Shown here piece by piece: positions 33,552-42,944 of a stretch of DNA of 64,000 nucleotides; the first letter of the stretch is position 1, and every line of letters begins with the position of its first letter. The notes under the pieces are model-generated. The model had not been told where the DNA came from. It ran no database searches and saw only the letters and a program-made list of their open reading frames with translations. Made by a program: the position numbers and the translations under genes. Origin of the DNA: Streptomyces longisporoflavus (GTDB taxonomy: Bacteria > Actinomycetota > Actinomycetes > Streptomycetales > Streptomycetaceae); assembly GCF_014649775.1 (NCBI RefSeq), contig NZ_BMTR01000024.1:45465-109464 (forward strand), in the 5' to 3' direction.

Positions 33552-34466
33552 ATGACCACCCACGCCGCACCCGTCCTTGTCACCGGCGCCACCGGCCGCC
33601 AGGGCGGGGCCACCGCCCGCGCCCTCCTGTCTGCCGGCACACCGGTACGCGCCCTCGTACGCAACCCGCACTCCGAGCCCGCCCGGGCCATCGAGGCGCT
33701 GGGCGCCGAACTGGTAAAGGCGGATCTCTCCGACCGGAACTCCCTGGACCCGGCGGTCGAAGGAGCCCGCGCCGTGTTCTCCGTGCAGATGCCGCCCATG
33801 ACCGAGACCAGTGTCGATTTCGCGGGAGAGCTGGCCCAGGCCACCCATCTCATCGATGCGGCGAAGGAGGCGGGCGTAGGACAGTTCGTGCAGTCCTCGA
33901 CCAGCGGCGTCGGCGAGCACACCCGCGTCCCCGGCTGGAGCGAAGGCCGCTGGGCCGCGCTGGAAGGCTATTTCGGCACCAAGCAGGCCATCATGGAGGC
34001 GGTGCGCGGTGCGGGCTTCGACCGCTGGAGCGTGCTCAAGCCCGCGTTCTTCATGGAAAACATCGCCGCGCTGCTGCCCGACGGACCCGGCGGCGGTCTG
34101 GCCACGGTGTTGGACCCGGACACCGAACTGGCACTTGTGGCGTGCGAAGACATCGGCGTGGCCGCCGCCCACGCCTTCGCCGACCCCGACCGGTTCCACG
34201 AAGTGGAGCTGGAACTGGCCGGCGACCGGCTCACCATGACACAGGTCGCGCAGACGTTGTCCGCGACGTGGGGGGTATCGGTCATCGCGCCGTCGATGAA
34301 CGTGGAAGAGGCCCTCGCGGCGGGCATGCCGACGTGGGGCGCCGGACACGAGTGGAACAACGCGGTCACCCAGCCGGCGCGCCCCGAGTTCGCATGGGCC
34401 CTGGGGCTCCCGACGACCACGTTCGCCGACTACGCGCGCGAACATCTGACGGCCGCGCCCCGCTAA
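33552..34466 (+). CDS. NmrA-family NAD(P)-binding protein
   Basis: A 304-residue atypical short-chain dehydrogenase of the NmrA/HSCARG group. The dinucleotide motif is VLVTGATGRQGGATARALL; FVQSSTSGVGEH and GYFGTKQAIMEAVRGAGFDRWSVLKPAFFMEN follow. Some members are NAD(P)H sensors and others are quinone or isoflavone reductase-like enzymes; this cannot be resolved here. GAGGAG precedes the ATG. Regulation by the divergent TetR repressor is likely, so it may respond to an electrophile or quinone. Confidence 0.87.
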   Translation: MTTHAAPVLVTGATGRQGGATARALLSAGTPVRALVRNPHSEPARAIEALGAELVKADLSDRNSLDPAVEGARAVFSVQMPPMTETSVDFAGELAQATHLIDAAKEAGVGQFVQSSTSGVGEHTRVPGWSEGRWAALEGYFGTKQAIMEAVRGAGFDRWSVLKPAFFMENIAALLPDGPGGGLATVLDPDTELALVACEDIGVAAAHAFADPDRFHEVELELAGDRLTMTQVAQTLSATWGVSVIAPSMNVEEALAAGMPTWGAGHEWNNAVTQPARPEFAWALGLPTTTFADYAREHLTAAPR

Positions 34467-34548
34467 CGGCCCTGGTCGGCAGCTGGGCTGAGCCAGTTCG
34501 TCGCCCGCGATTCCCGTTCGGGAGGCCTCTGGCGGTGCAGGGATAAAG

Positions 34549-34606
34549 CGAGGGCCTCCTGAACGGTTCACTGGCGTCGAAGTCCACGAGCGTCAGGAGG
34601 CACCCT
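34549..34606. terminator. Possible bidirectional terminator
   Basis: CCTCCTGA (34554-34561) pairs with TCAGGAGG (34592-34599), and GAGGG (34549-34553) with CCCTC (34602-34606) across a 2-nt bulge; the loop is 30 nt. It lies between the convergent NmrA and CHAT genes. The long loop makes it less typical than other hairpins in this window. Confidence 0.45.
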
Positions 34607-34648
34607 CTCGGGCCGGGCCGGGCGGCCGGGTCTCCCGACAGCGGGTCA

Positions 34649-37600
34649 TCAGGGTCCCGCGTGCACCTGGCACGCCCACAGGCTGGGCGTGTGGGGATAG
34701 GTGTCGCGCAGGCCGCGGACGGCGCGGTGCAGGGCCTCGGCCGTGCGGGCGACGTCGAGTGTGCCGTCGCCCCTGTTCAGGGCGTCGTACACGTGGAGTG
34801 CGACATCCGCACCGACCCCGTCGTCGACGTGCCACAGGGAGCCGACGACATGGGGGAAGCCGGCCATCTGGAACGCGCTGACGATGTGGACGGCCTCGTC
34901 GGCGAGTTCGGGGCTGGTGCGCAGGGTGTCGCAGGCGGACAGGTAGGCGAGCCGGACCGACGGCAGCCGCAGACGGGCCAGGTCGCGGACGGTCAGCGGG
35001 CGTTCGGTGTGGTCGTGCAGGAGAAGCCGGCTGGCGGAGGCGCGCTCCAGGTCGCCCAGGGCGTGGCAGGCGAAGTGGGCGTAGGCGTGGCGGGGCAGGG
35101 CCGAGACGACCGCGGAGTGTGTGGCGGAGGCGTCCGCGAGGAGTGTGGCTCCGGGGAGGAGGCGGGCCAGGTGCTCGGCCTCGCGGCGCGCGCCGGGGAG
35201 CGGGGCCTGTCCGGCGGCCCCGGCGGCGCTGACGACGAGGGTTCCGGTGCCCGTGGGACGGGCGGCGCGCCGGCGGGCGTGGTGCAGGGCGCGCAGCGTG
35301 GGGGTGTAGGAGGAGACCACCCGGTCCAGGGCGCCGGGAGCGGCGTCCGCGGGCGCCGCCGCGTGCAGCGGCAGCGTGCCCAGCAGGCCGCCGGGCGACC
35401 ACCACACGCGGGTCGCCGCGGGGAGGTGGTCCAGGACCGGTCCGGTGACCGCCTGCCACAGCCAGGCGAGGGTTTCTCGTACGTCCTGCTGCGCGCGCTG
35501 CGCCTGCTTGCGGGAGGTGCCGGGTGTCTCGATGCGGATCAGCGCGTCCTGGAAGGTCTGCCGACGTGTTGCCGTCGTTTGCGGGTCGAGGCCCGGCAGC
35601 GGAACGGCGTCGATGGAGTGCTCGGTGACGATGAGGGCGTCGCTGCCGTACGGGGAGACGTTGACCAGGATCACGGGGCCCGCAGCGGCAGTGGCGCGCA
35701 GTTCCTCCTCGTCCCACTCCCGCACCGGACGCAGCAGGCCCAGTTCGGGGTGCTCGGCGCGGATCCGGGCGGTAAGGTCGCGCCACGCGGCGGCCAGACG
35801 CTGCCGTGCGTCGGCGCGGGCGTCGACGGGGCCGGAGGGGTCCTCGGCAAGGAAGCCCTGGCTGTCGGTCACCGTGTCGAGGGAATGCCGGAGCTCCTCG
35901 AAGCGGTCGGCGAGGCCGGGAGCGCTCTCCCGGAGCCGCGTCAGATCGCTGTCGGCGTCGAAGGCGTGGGAGAGGATCACGCCTCTCGCCTGTTCGAGCA
36001 GTTTGACCGCGAGCCCGGGGCGGCCGCAGCGCACCGCGCAGGCAGCGGCGGCGGCGCCGAGGCCGACGGTACGGCTGAGCAGGAACTCCTGGTCGTCGCG
36101 GACGAGGTGGCGTGGAGCGACCGAGTGCAGCAGGTCGACCGCCACGACGAAGCCGTCCAGGGCGCCGTTCCAGTCACCGAGCTCCGCTCGGACCTCGCCC
36201 CAGGACCGGGCCGCGTCCAGGCGCAGGACGGGCGCGCACTGGTGCTCCAGGGCCGCTTGCCGGAACCGCTCGGCCGCTTCGACGAGGTCGGCCGGGCGGC
36301 GACGGCGGCGCGGGCCCGGGGCGCGCAGGACGCCGCCGAGGTTCGACAGGCGCTGCGTGCGTGCGGGGTGGCCGGGCGGGGTGGCCTCGACCGCCCGCCG
36401 GTACAGCGCGACAGCCTCCTCCCGGCCGGCCGACGAGAGCAGGGCGCGGGGGCTCAGGAGCCGTGCGCCCGCGGCCACCGTGAGGGCACCGGGCAGGTCG
36501 GGGGAGTCCGGGGGCAGCGCCGCGATCACCGCGTCGGTCAGCTCGCGGGCCTCGCGGGCCTCGCCGATCCGCATCGTCTGCGAGACACGGACCATCAGGG
36601 CGACGGCGAGGTTGTGGCGGCGCCGGGGCAGCCTCGGGTCGCCCTCCGGGGTGAGGGCGAGCGCCTGCCTCAGGAGCCGTACCGCCTCATCGAGTCGGGC
36701 CACCGGATCGGCGGCACGCCCGAAGCCCGTCATGAGGCTGAGCCCGGTCGAACTCAAAAGGGCCGCCCGATGCGCCGGGCCCATGCCGGGCAGGTCCAAG
36801 GCCCGTCGCCGGCACTCCCGGGACTCGCGCAGGTCGTCGCCGTCCTCGGTGAGCAGGTGCCGCAGATTCAACGCGGTACCGAGGTTGAGCAGCCGCAGTC
36901 CGAGCGACCCGTGCCCCTCCCGGGTGAGGGCCACCGACTCCCGATGAGCCAGCACGGCCTCGTTCAACTCCTCCGGCTTTCCCGACTGTTGATAGCGGGC
37001 GACCAGCACCAGGCCCAGGTCGTCGAGCGCTGTGGGACGGTCCGGGTGGCCCGGCGGCATGAGCCCCTCGGCGTGCCGCAGTTGGCGCAGTGCCTCCTCC
37101 AGATCCGCCCCGTTCGCCTCCGGGGCGAGGAGGTAGCGGCTGTACAGGGCCATCGCGGGAGCGAGGAGCGGCAGTTGCCGGCCGTCCGCCGCGTCCCCGG
37201 AGGCCCGGGAGGCCGGGGAGCGGTCGGTGAGATCGAGCGCCGCGTCCAGATCGGCCCGGTTGCCGGTCGCGACGGAGCGGGCGCGCAGTGCGTTGCGCAG
37301 TGCGTTGCGCAGGGCAGCGGTCTGCCCCGCGTTCCCTGCCGCCGGCAGGGCCTCGGTGAACACGGTGATCGCCTCGTCCAGATCCGCAGTGCGGCCGGTG
37401 TGGTGCGCCCTGAGGACGAGCGCCATGCCCAGATCGTGGCCAGCCGTCGCCGTTCCCCCGGGATGGCCGGCGACAGCCCGGCGGCACACGTCCACCACCT
37501 CGTCGCACTCCTCGGGCGTCGCGCCCTCCACCTGCCGCAACAGCACAAGCGCTGCCCCCAGGGAGCTGCGGCCACGGGGCAGATGCGGGTCGCCGGGCGG

Positions 37601-38431
37601 CAGTTGCGCCAGTACGTCCCGGGCGATGCCCACCGCCTCGTGCAGGTCCTCGGTATCGTGCGAGTCCAGGTAGCGGTCCAGGAGCCGGCGCCCCAGACCG
37701 TCGAGGACGCGGGGACGTTCGGGGGAGCCGGCCGGGATGCGCTTGAGGGCTCCGTGGACGAACCGGACCGGGTCCGCGTCTGCCAGATCCCCGAACGGCC
37801 AGGTCGTCCCCGTGAGGGTCACGATGTCGGCCAGGCCGCTGAGCCGGCCCGGGAACCAGGAGTCGTACTCCGGTGTCGAAAGGACGGCGAGGCTGCCGAG
37901 ACCGATCGAGGTGGCGATCCGGGCCTCGCGCGGAAGCGGCATGGCGGCCAGTACCACGGCCAACTCGTGCAGCCGGCGCACGGACTCGGAGGCGTCCGGC
38001 GGCGGAGTGTGCTGCCGCCCCTCCACGACGATCTTGAACGCGGCGACCTGGGCCGCCCACTCGTGGGGGCCGTCCGCGCCGGCCGGATCGGGATGCGTGG
38101 CGGGATCGTTGGCCGCATAACCCGCCGCCAACTCCGGCGGCACGAGGCCCGGTTCGGCGACCCACACCGGGTAGAGCAGCGTGCCGGACATGGACCCGTG
38201 GACGGCGCCGCCAAACCCCGGGGCGGCCATCGCGCGCGCGGCGCACAGCCAGCCGGCCGCGTGCCGGACCTCCATGTCGGTCGATAGGTCGCAGGTCCGC
38301 AGCAGTCCCCGGAGCTCGGCATCCGCCAAAGGACCGAACACCACGTCCGCGTCCACGCTCCCGTCCGCCGCCCGGGCCCGGTCCAGGCGCACCCGAACCG
38401 CCCGCAAGAACCACTCCCGTTCATACCTCAC
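34649..38431 (-). CDS. CHAT-domain protease with TPR-like repeats
   Basis: A 1260-residue protein. The C-terminal ~300 residues form a CHAT (caspase-like HEF1/separase-related) peptidase domain. The catalytic His is in YAHFACHALGDLE (near 1121) and the catalytic Cys in LAYLSACDTLRT (near 1165), followed by VHIVSAFQMAGFPHVVGSLW. The long N-terminal part is made of degenerate helical TPR-like units (for example RPTALDDLGLVLVARYQQSGKPEELNEAV). GTGAGG lies just before the ATG. CHAT-TPR proteins act in bacterial conflict and programmed cell-death systems, usually with a sensor or a substrate nearby. Here an 81-bp divergent region separates it from a small Cys-containing protein and a membrane protein, which are candidate partners. 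Confidence 0.9.
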   Translation of the reverse strand: MRYEREWFLRAVRVRLDRARAADGSVDADVVFGPLADAELRGLLRTCDLSTDMEVRHAAGWLCAARAMAAPGFGGAVHGSMSGTLLYPVWVAEPGLVPPELAAGYAANDPATHPDPAGADGPHEWAAQVAAFKIVVEGRQHTPPPDASESVRRLHELAVVLAAMPLPREARIATSIGLGSLAVLSTPEYDSWFPGRLSGLADIVTLTGTTWPFGDLADADPVRFVHGALKRIPAGSPERPRVLDGLGRRLLDRYLDSHDTEDLHEAVGIARDVLAQLPPGDPHLPRGRSSLGAALVLLRQVEGATPEECDEVVDVCRRAVAGHPGGTATAGHDLGMALVLRAHHTGRTADLDEAITVFTEALPAAGNAGQTAALRNALRNALRARSVATGNRADLDAALDLTDRSPASRASGDAADGRQLPLLAPAMALYSRYLLAPEANGADLEEALRQLRHAEGLMPPGHPDRPTALDDLGLVLVARYQQSGKPEELNEAVLAHRESVALTREGHGSLGLRLLNLGTALNLRHLLTEDGDDLRESRECRRRALDLPGMGPAHRAALLSSTGLSLMTGFGRAADPVARLDEAVRLLRQALALTPEGDPRLPRRRHNLAVALMVRVSQTMRIGEAREARELTDAVIAALPPDSPDLPGALTVAAGARLLSPRALLSSAGREEAVALYRRAVEATPPGHPARTQRLSNLGGVLRAPGPRRRRRPADLVEAAERFRQAALEHQCAPVLRLDAARSWGEVRAELGDWNGALDGFVVAVDLLHSVAPRHLVRDDQEFLLSRTVGLGAAAAACAVRCGRPGLAVKLLEQARGVILSHAFDADSDLTRLRESAPGLADRFEELRHSLDTVTDSQGFLAEDPSGPVDARADARQRLAAAWRDLTARIRAEHPELGLLRPVREWDEEELRATAAAGPVILVNVSPYGSDALIVTEHSIDAVPLPGLDPQTTATRRQTFQDALIRIETPGTSRKQAQRAQQDVRETLAWLWQAVTGPVLDHLPAATRVWWSPGGLLGTLPLHAAAPADAAPGALDRVVSSYTPTLRALHHARRRAARPTGTGTLVVSAAGAAGQAPLPGARREAEHLARLLPGATLLADASATHSAVVSALPRHAYAHFACHALGDLERASASRLLLHDHTERPLTVRDLARLRLPSVRLAYLSACDTLRTSPELADEAVHIVSAFQMAGFPHVVGSLWHVDDGVGADVALHVYDALNRGDGTLDVARTAEALHRAVRGLRDTYPHTPSLWACQVHAGP

Positions 38432-38512
38432 GGCTTCGCTCCCCCCAGCCGTCGCCTCCGACGGCGCATCAACTGCCCCTTAACTCTGCCTGCATTACGG
38501 CACACTTGGACC

Positions 38513-38908
38513 ATGACTGCATCTCCCGACCTGCCCCGACCCGACCGCAGGGCGGCAGCGGCGCTGTGCGCGCTGCTCGGCTCGCCGGAGGACCTGCGCC
38601 AGCCCGGCATCCGGGAGGCGGCCGAGCAGACACGGGACTTGCTGCGGTCAGGCGCGGATTCCGACGAACTCACCGCCGGCTTCCGTGCCCTGGACACGCT
38701 GCTGCGCCAGGCAGGCGACGCACGCGGTCTTGTCAACGGCTCCCGGGGCGGGGAAGTCCCCGGCATCACGCCCCACATCAAAGTGGCCCTCTGCCCGGGA
38801 CCGGCCCAGTGCGACCGCGTCGCACGGGCCCGCGACCTGCTCCCCGCCCCGCACTGCGCCGTCAACGACACCCGCATGCGCAAGGGCCGACTGGGCCCCG
38901 CACGGTGA
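38513..38908 (+). CDS. Small Cys-containing protein beside the CHAT protease, 131 aa
   Basis: Not recognised. The N-terminal ~70 residues are predicted helical (ALCALLGSPEDL, IREAAEQTRDLLRSG, LTAGFRALDTLLRQAG). The C-terminal half contains GITPHIKVALCPGPAQCDRVAR and then a third cysteine in PAPHCAVNDTRMRKGRL, giving a conserved-looking Cys pattern (C-x5-C-x16-C or similar). No signal peptide. It starts 81 bp from the divergent CHAT gene and ends 10 bp before the membrane-protein gene, so it is likely co-transcribed with the latter. It could be a regulator, sensor or substrate in the CHAT module; that is inference. Confidence 0.65.
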   Translation: MTASPDLPRPDRRAAAALCALLGSPEDLRQPGIREAAEQTRDLLRSGADSDELTAGFRALDTLLRQAGDARGLVNGSRGGEVPGITPHIKVALCPGPAQCDRVARARDLLPAPHCAVNDTRMRKGRLGPAR

Positions 38909-38918
38909 CCCCGCCCGC

Positions 38919-39842
38919 ATGAACCCTCTCCTCGCCACCCTGGGCGGCAAACTCACCGAACGCTGGCTGAACCTGCTGGTCCTGCCCGGCGCCCTCTTCC
39001 TCGCCGCCACGGCCGTCGGCACCACCCTGGGCCACCGCCACTGGAACGACATCGACGGGCTGCGCACCACCCTGAACGACCTCGCCGCCCGTCCCGCCCT
39101 CGAACACACCGGGACCGCCGCACTCCTGGTCGCCCTCGTCCTGCTCACCGCGTCCGCGGCCTCGCTCGCCGCGCAGTTCCTCGGCGGCGCGATCGAACAG
39201 TACTGGCTCCGTTTCGCCCGCGACCCGCTGTCGCACGCCCTCGTCGGGCGACGCAGACACCGGTGGGCGCGCCGGGAGCAGCAGCTCGACGCGGCCTACC
39301 CCATCACGCGCACCGACGCCGAAGACGGCGACGCGGTGGCGACCTCGGCCCAGCCCTTCGCACAGATCCAGGCCCTCACCGACGCCCGCAACCGGGTGGC
39401 ACTGCGCGAACCCACCCGCCCCACCTGGTACGGCGACCGCATGCAGGCCACGGCAGACCGCGTAGAGGCCGCCTACGGCGTGGACCTCGCTGCTCTCTGG
39501 CCCCGCCTGTGGCTGATCCTGCCCGAACCCGCCGTACGCCACATCCAGTCGGCGCACGACTCCTTCAGCGCCGCCGCCCGCCTTGCCGCATGGGCCGTGG
39601 GCTACGCCCTGCTCGCCTGCTGGTGGTGGCCGGCCCTGCTGGCCGCCGTCGGCTGCGCAGCGCTCGCCCGCTCCCGCGCCCGCGGAGCCCTGGAGGCGCT
39701 CGCCGGACTCATCGAGGCCGCCGTAGACGTCCACGGCCGGGAACTGGCCGAGCGGATCGGCCTGACCGGGGCGGACTCGACGGGGCTGCTCGACCACGAG
39801 ACGGGGGACCGGATGTCGGAACTGTTCAGGAAAGCCGAGTGA
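38919..39842 (+). CDS. Predicted membrane protein of the CHAT module, 307 aa
   Basis: No known family recognised. Predicted topology is two N-terminal helices (LNLLVLPGALFLAATAVGTTLG near 16-38; TGTAALLVALVLLTASAASLAAQFLGG near 64-92), a soluble middle of about 125 residues with conserved-looking PTWYGDRMQATADRVEAAYGVDL and LWPRLWLILPEP, and one or two C-terminal helices (AARLAAWAVGYALLACWWWPALLAAVGCAAL). The ATG follows the small Cys-protein stop by 10 bp. Position suggests it is the membrane effector or a cleavage target of the CHAT protease. The evidence is positional only. Confidence 0.65.
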   Translation: MNPLLATLGGKLTERWLNLLVLPGALFLAATAVGTTLGHRHWNDIDGLRTTLNDLAARPALEHTGTAALLVALVLLTASAASLAAQFLGGAIEQYWLRFARDPLSHALVGRRRHRWARREQQLDAAYPITRTDAEDGDAVATSAQPFAQIQALTDARNRVALREPTRPTWYGDRMQATADRVEAAYGVDLAALWPRLWLILPEPAVRHIQSAHDSFSAAARLAAWAVGYALLACWWWPALLAAVGCAALARSRARGALEALAGLIEAAVDVHGRELAERIGLTGADSTGLLDHETGDRMSELFRKAE

Positions 39843-39925
39843 GAGCGCGGGCAGGGTCGGCTCCACGGCGTGTCATCTCGCGTGGCACGGGCCGGATCAC
39901 ACGCAGGGCCTGCCAGACTGGCGAC

Positions 39926-40297
39926 GTGAACAAGCCCCGGACGATCGACGCGTACATCGACGAGTTCACCGGCCTGGCCCGCGACCTGCTCCAGCAACTG
40001 CACGCACTGGTCCGTGAGGCCGTGCCGGAGGCGCAGGAGGCCATCAAGTGGGGCCATCCCGCCTGGGTGCACCCGTCGGGCACAATCCTGTTCATGATCA
40101 GCGGCCACGCGAAGCACGCGAATTTCGCGTTCACGCCCAGCACCCGCGAGGCCTTCGACACCGAACTCAGCGCCATGGAAACAGGCAAGGGCACGGTCAA
40201 GCTCCCCTACGGCAGCCCGGTGCCGAGTGACCTTCTCCGCCGGATGATCGCCTACCGCGTCCGCGAACACGAGGACGACGGCGTGCTGTGGATGTGA
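39926..40297 (+). CDS. DUF1801 / YdhG-like protein
   Basis: A 123-residue protein of the DUF1801 (YdhG, COG5646) family, which has a frataxin-like fold; some relatives are proposed iron chaperones. Typical segments are TIDAYIDEFTG, VREAVPEAQEAIKWGHPAWVHPSGTILFMIS, KHANFAFTP and the closing KLPYGSPVPSDLLRRMIAYRVREHE. The GTG start is supported by family alignment at IDAYI. It lies 83 bp downstream of the membrane protein and converges on the DUF2461 gene. Confidence 0.85.
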   Translation: MNKPRTIDAYIDEFTGLARDLLQQLHALVREAVPEAQEAIKWGHPAWVHPSGTILFMISGHAKHANFAFTPSTREAFDTELSAMETGKGTVKLPYGSPVPSDLLRRMIAYRVREHEDDGVLWM

Positions 40298-40340
40298 GCG
40301 CACCGCCGCCCCTCCCGTGCCATGCCGCGCCCTCGTGACG

Positions 40341-40973
40341 TCAGGCGGCGCGCTTTACGTGGCGGACCAGCCACATCAGCAGGGCGTCCAGATCGGCGGC
40401 GGCCGACAGGACCCGGTCGACGGCCTCGGGGGTGTGCAGCCACTCTTCGCAGCCGAGGGGACGGGCGGCGATCAGCGAACGGTGGCGCAGCAGGTTCGTA
40501 CGGGGGTGGTTCGTCGGATAGCCGCGGGGAGGGCGTTTCATCACGTCCCCGGAGATGTCGTAGCCCTTCTTTTGCACCTCATTGAGGATGGCGGACAGTT
40601 CGCGGCCGCTCCCCTCGGAGGCCACGGCTGTGCGGAACATGTCCACCTGGCCGGGATCGGGGTACCACCAGGCGCCCTGGATCCGCAGGCCGTCCAGGGA
40701 GAACCGGAGGCCGATCTCGATCTTGCGGCCGAGCCGGATCAACGCGCTCTGGTGCTGCCACCACCAGGAGTTGGTGCGGTAGTGCCAGACGGAGAAGTCC
40801 TGGTATCGGGGGTCGGCGTCCGCGACCTCGTTGAGCAGGGCGATCATCGGCTGCCGCACCAGACGTTCGCGGTCCGCCCTGCAGCGCTCGCGGGTCGCGT
40901 GGGTCGGTTCGCCCTGGAGCTGCCATAACACGTCCATGGCCTGCTCCGGCCAGCCGGTGAACTCTCCGCGCAT
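40341..40973 (-). CDS. DUF2461-like protein
   Basis: A 210-residue protein that resembles the DUF2461 (TIGR02453) family: it opens FTGWPEQAMDVLWQLQ, and has VWHYRTNSWWWQHQSALIRLGRKIEIGLRFSLDGLRIQGAWWYPDPGQVDMFR and a late MKRPPRGYPTNHPRTNLLRHRSLIA. The function of the family is unknown. The start ATG at 40973 places the family motif at residue 5. The assignment is weaker in the middle, where Trp-rich stretches differ from the usual pattern. Confidence 0.7.
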   Translation of the reverse strand: MRGEFTGWPEQAMDVLWQLQGEPTHATRERCRADRERLVRQPMIALLNEVADADPRYQDFSVWHYRTNSWWWQHQSALIRLGRKIEIGLRFSLDGLRIQGAWWYPDPGQVDMFRTAVASEGSGRELSAILNEVQKKGYDISGDVMKRPPRGYPTNHPRTNLLRHRSLIAARPLGCEEWLHTPEAVDRVLSAAADLDALLMWLVRHVKRAA

Positions 40974-41091
40974 GCGGGCAGGTTAGCCCACGCACGGTCC
41001 GCGCGGGGAGCGAGCGGAGTGAGGTCCTCGTGCTCATCGCCCTGCGCCGCCCGGCCGTCTACGCATGTGATCGCCGTAAATCACGCGGCGT

Positions 41092-42162
41092 TCACCAGCT
41101 GATCCCGGCCGCCACCGGCCGATGGTCGCTGCCCGTGGCCGGCAACAGCCACGCACTGTTCGGCTCCACACCGCGGACCAGGATGTGGTCGATCCGCGCC
41201 ACCGGGAACTTCGCCGGCCAGCTGAAGCCGAAGCCGTCCCCGGCCACGTCCTGGACCGAGCGCAACTGCGAGGAGAGGCCGTCGAGCGCACGATCGCCCA
41301 TGGTGCCGTTGAAGTCGCCCAGCACGAGCACCCTCTCGCTGCGCTCGGCGGCGACCGCCTTGGCGAGCTTCGTCGCGCCGGCGTCGCGCGAGTCCGTCCA
41401 GAAGCCGTCTCCGGCCGTCACCCTGACCGAACCCAGATGGGCCACGTACACCGCCAGCGGCCCCTGCTTGGTGGTCACGGTGGTGCGCAGCGCCCTGGGC
41501 GGGTCGACCGGGATGTTCTCGGGCCGCAGCTTCTTGGCCAGCGGGCCGACCATGCCCCTCAGGACGTCGACCGGCCGGGTGCCGGACAGCGGCAGCTTGC
41601 TCCACAGCCCGACCGTGCCCTGCACGGTGTGGTGCGGGTACGCCTCCGCGAGCTCCTTCTCGTACGTGCCCTTGGCCTGGTCGGTCAGCTCCTCGAGTGC
41701 CAGCAGGTCCGCGCCGGAGGCGGCCAGCTCACGGGCGGTGCCGGCCGGGTCGCGGTTCTCGGCGGCGACGTTGTGGCTGACGACGGTGAGGTCGCCGCTC
41801 CCATGGGACTTGTCGCCGAGCAGCCCGCCGAAGAGGCTCACCCACGCCACGGCCGGAAGCAGCAGCGCCAGCAGCGCGGAGGCGGAACGGCGCAGGAGCG
41901 CCGCGGCGAGCAGCACCGGGACGAGCAGACCGAACCACGGCAGGAAGGTCTCCACCAGACTGCCCAGACCGGCCCAGTCCGTGAGCTTCTGGTGCAGCAG
42001 CAGGAGCAGGCCGAGCAGCAGCGCACACGCCGTGAGTACCGGGCCGCGCTTCCACGGGCCCGGCCGGGAGCCGCCCGCGGGCTGGGGTCTTTCGTCGTCG
42101 ACCGCCGCGCCGCCCTGTCCGGCCGTCGATCGTGCTGGTGCTGGTGCTGGAGTACGCGGCAT
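41092..42162 (-). CDS. Membrane-anchored endonuclease/exonuclease/phosphatase (EEP) family protein
   Basis: A 356-residue protein with an N-terminal Pro/Ala-rich tail, then about three helices (VLTACALLLGLLLLLHQ; FLPWFGLLVPVLLAAALL; ALLALLLPAVAWVSLFGG), and an external EEP domain. EEP motifs are VVSHNVAAEN, LLALEELT (metal Glu), YVAHLGSV, VLGDFNGT and the catalytic ATGSDHRPVAA. The family acts on phosphodiesters or phosphomonoesters of nucleic acids, lipids or sugars; this substrate is unknown. It is divergent from the VanR-like regulator 86 bp away and may be part of its regulon. Confidence 0.85.
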   Translation of the reverse strand: MPRTPAPAPARSTAGQGGAAVDDERPQPAGGSRPGPWKRGPVLTACALLLGLLLLLHQKLTDWAGLGSLVETFLPWFGLLVPVLLAAALLRRSASALLALLLPAVAWVSLFGGLLGDKSHGSGDLTVVSHNVAAENRDPAGTARELAASGADLLALEELTDQAKGTYEKELAEAYPHHTVQGTVGLWSKLPLSGTRPVDVLRGMVGPLAKKLRPENIPVDPPRALRTTVTTKQGPLAVYVAHLGSVRVTAGDGFWTDSRDAGATKLAKAVAAERSERVLVLGDFNGTMGDRALDGLSSQLRSVQDVAGDGFGFSWPAKFPVARIDHILVRGVEPNSAWLLPATGSDHRPVAAGISW

Positions 42163-42248
42163 GGCGCCAGTGAAAGCACCCTGGTGTTGCCGGCACGTAT
42201 GCGGATTTCGATACACCGGCGATATGTGCCGCCTCGTAGCCTTGAGGC

Positions 42249-42944
42249 ATGCGTGTCTTGATCGTCGAGGACGAGCCCTATATGGCAGAAGCCATCCGCG
42301 ATGGCCTGCGCCTGGAAGCGATCGCGGCCGACATCGCCGGTGACGGCGACACCGCTCTGCAGCTACTGAATGTCAATACCTACGACATCGCCGTCCTCGA
42401 CCGCGACATTCCCGGCCCCTCCGGCGACGAGATCGCCAAACACATCGTCGCCTCCGGCAGCGGCATGCCCGTCCTCATGCTCACCGCGGCCGACCGGCTC
42501 GACGACAAGGCATCCGGGTTCGAACTCGGCGCCGACGACTACCTCACGAAACCTTTCGAACTCCTGGAGCTCGTGCTCAGGCTCAGGGCCCTGGATCGCA
42601 GACGCGCCCACAACCGGCCACCGGTGCGAGAGATCGCGGGCCTGCGCCTCGATCCGTTCCGCCGCGAGGTCTACCGCGACGACCGCTACATCGCGCTCAC
42701 CCGCAAACAGTTCGCGGTCCTCGAAGTCCTCGTCGCCGCCGAAGGCGGTGTCGTCAGCGCCGAAGAGCTCCTGGAGCGCGCGTGGGACGAGAACGCCGAC
42801 CCGTTCACCAACGCCGTACGCATCACGGTATCCGCCCTGCGCAAACGCCTCGGCGAACCCTGGCTCATCGCCACCGTGCCGGGCGTCGGCTACCGCATCG
42901 ACACGACGCCCGCCACCGGGCGCGGGAGCGATGATTGTGCATAG
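42249..42944 (+). CDS. VanR-like OmpR-family response regulator
   Basis: A 231-residue regulator. The receiver domain has the acidic pocket VEDEP, the phospho-acceptor D51 in DIAVLDRDIPGP, LMLTAAD and the Lys of DYLTKPF. The OmpR-type winged helix is GLRLDPFRREVYRDDRYIALTRKQFAVLEVL, ending IATVPGVGYRID. Wording across the protein (LRLEAIAADIAGDGDTAL, DENADPFTNAVRITVSALRKRL) closely resembles the VanR regulators of streptomycetes as I remember them. The stop overlaps the kinase start by 14 bp, so the pair is one operon. vanHAX genes are not in this window. Confidence 0.9.
   Translation: MRVLIVEDEPYMAEAIRDGLRLEAIAADIAGDGDTALQLLNVNTYDIAVLDRDIPGPSGDEIAKHIVASGSGMPVLMLTAADRLDDKASGFELGADDYLTKPFELLELVLRLRALDRRRAHNRPPVREIAGLRLDPFRREVYRDDRYIALTRKQFAVLEVLVAAEGGVVSAEELLERAWDENADPFTNAVRITVSALRKRLGEPWLIATVPGVGYRIDTTPATGRGSDDCA

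Noticed and set aside
34661..38287. Open reading frame of 1208 codons on the plus strand opposite the CHAT gene
   Set aside because: It is antisense to a protein with clear catalytic motifs and has the biased composition (Gly, Arg, Val, Gln-rich) of a GC-driven shadow frame.
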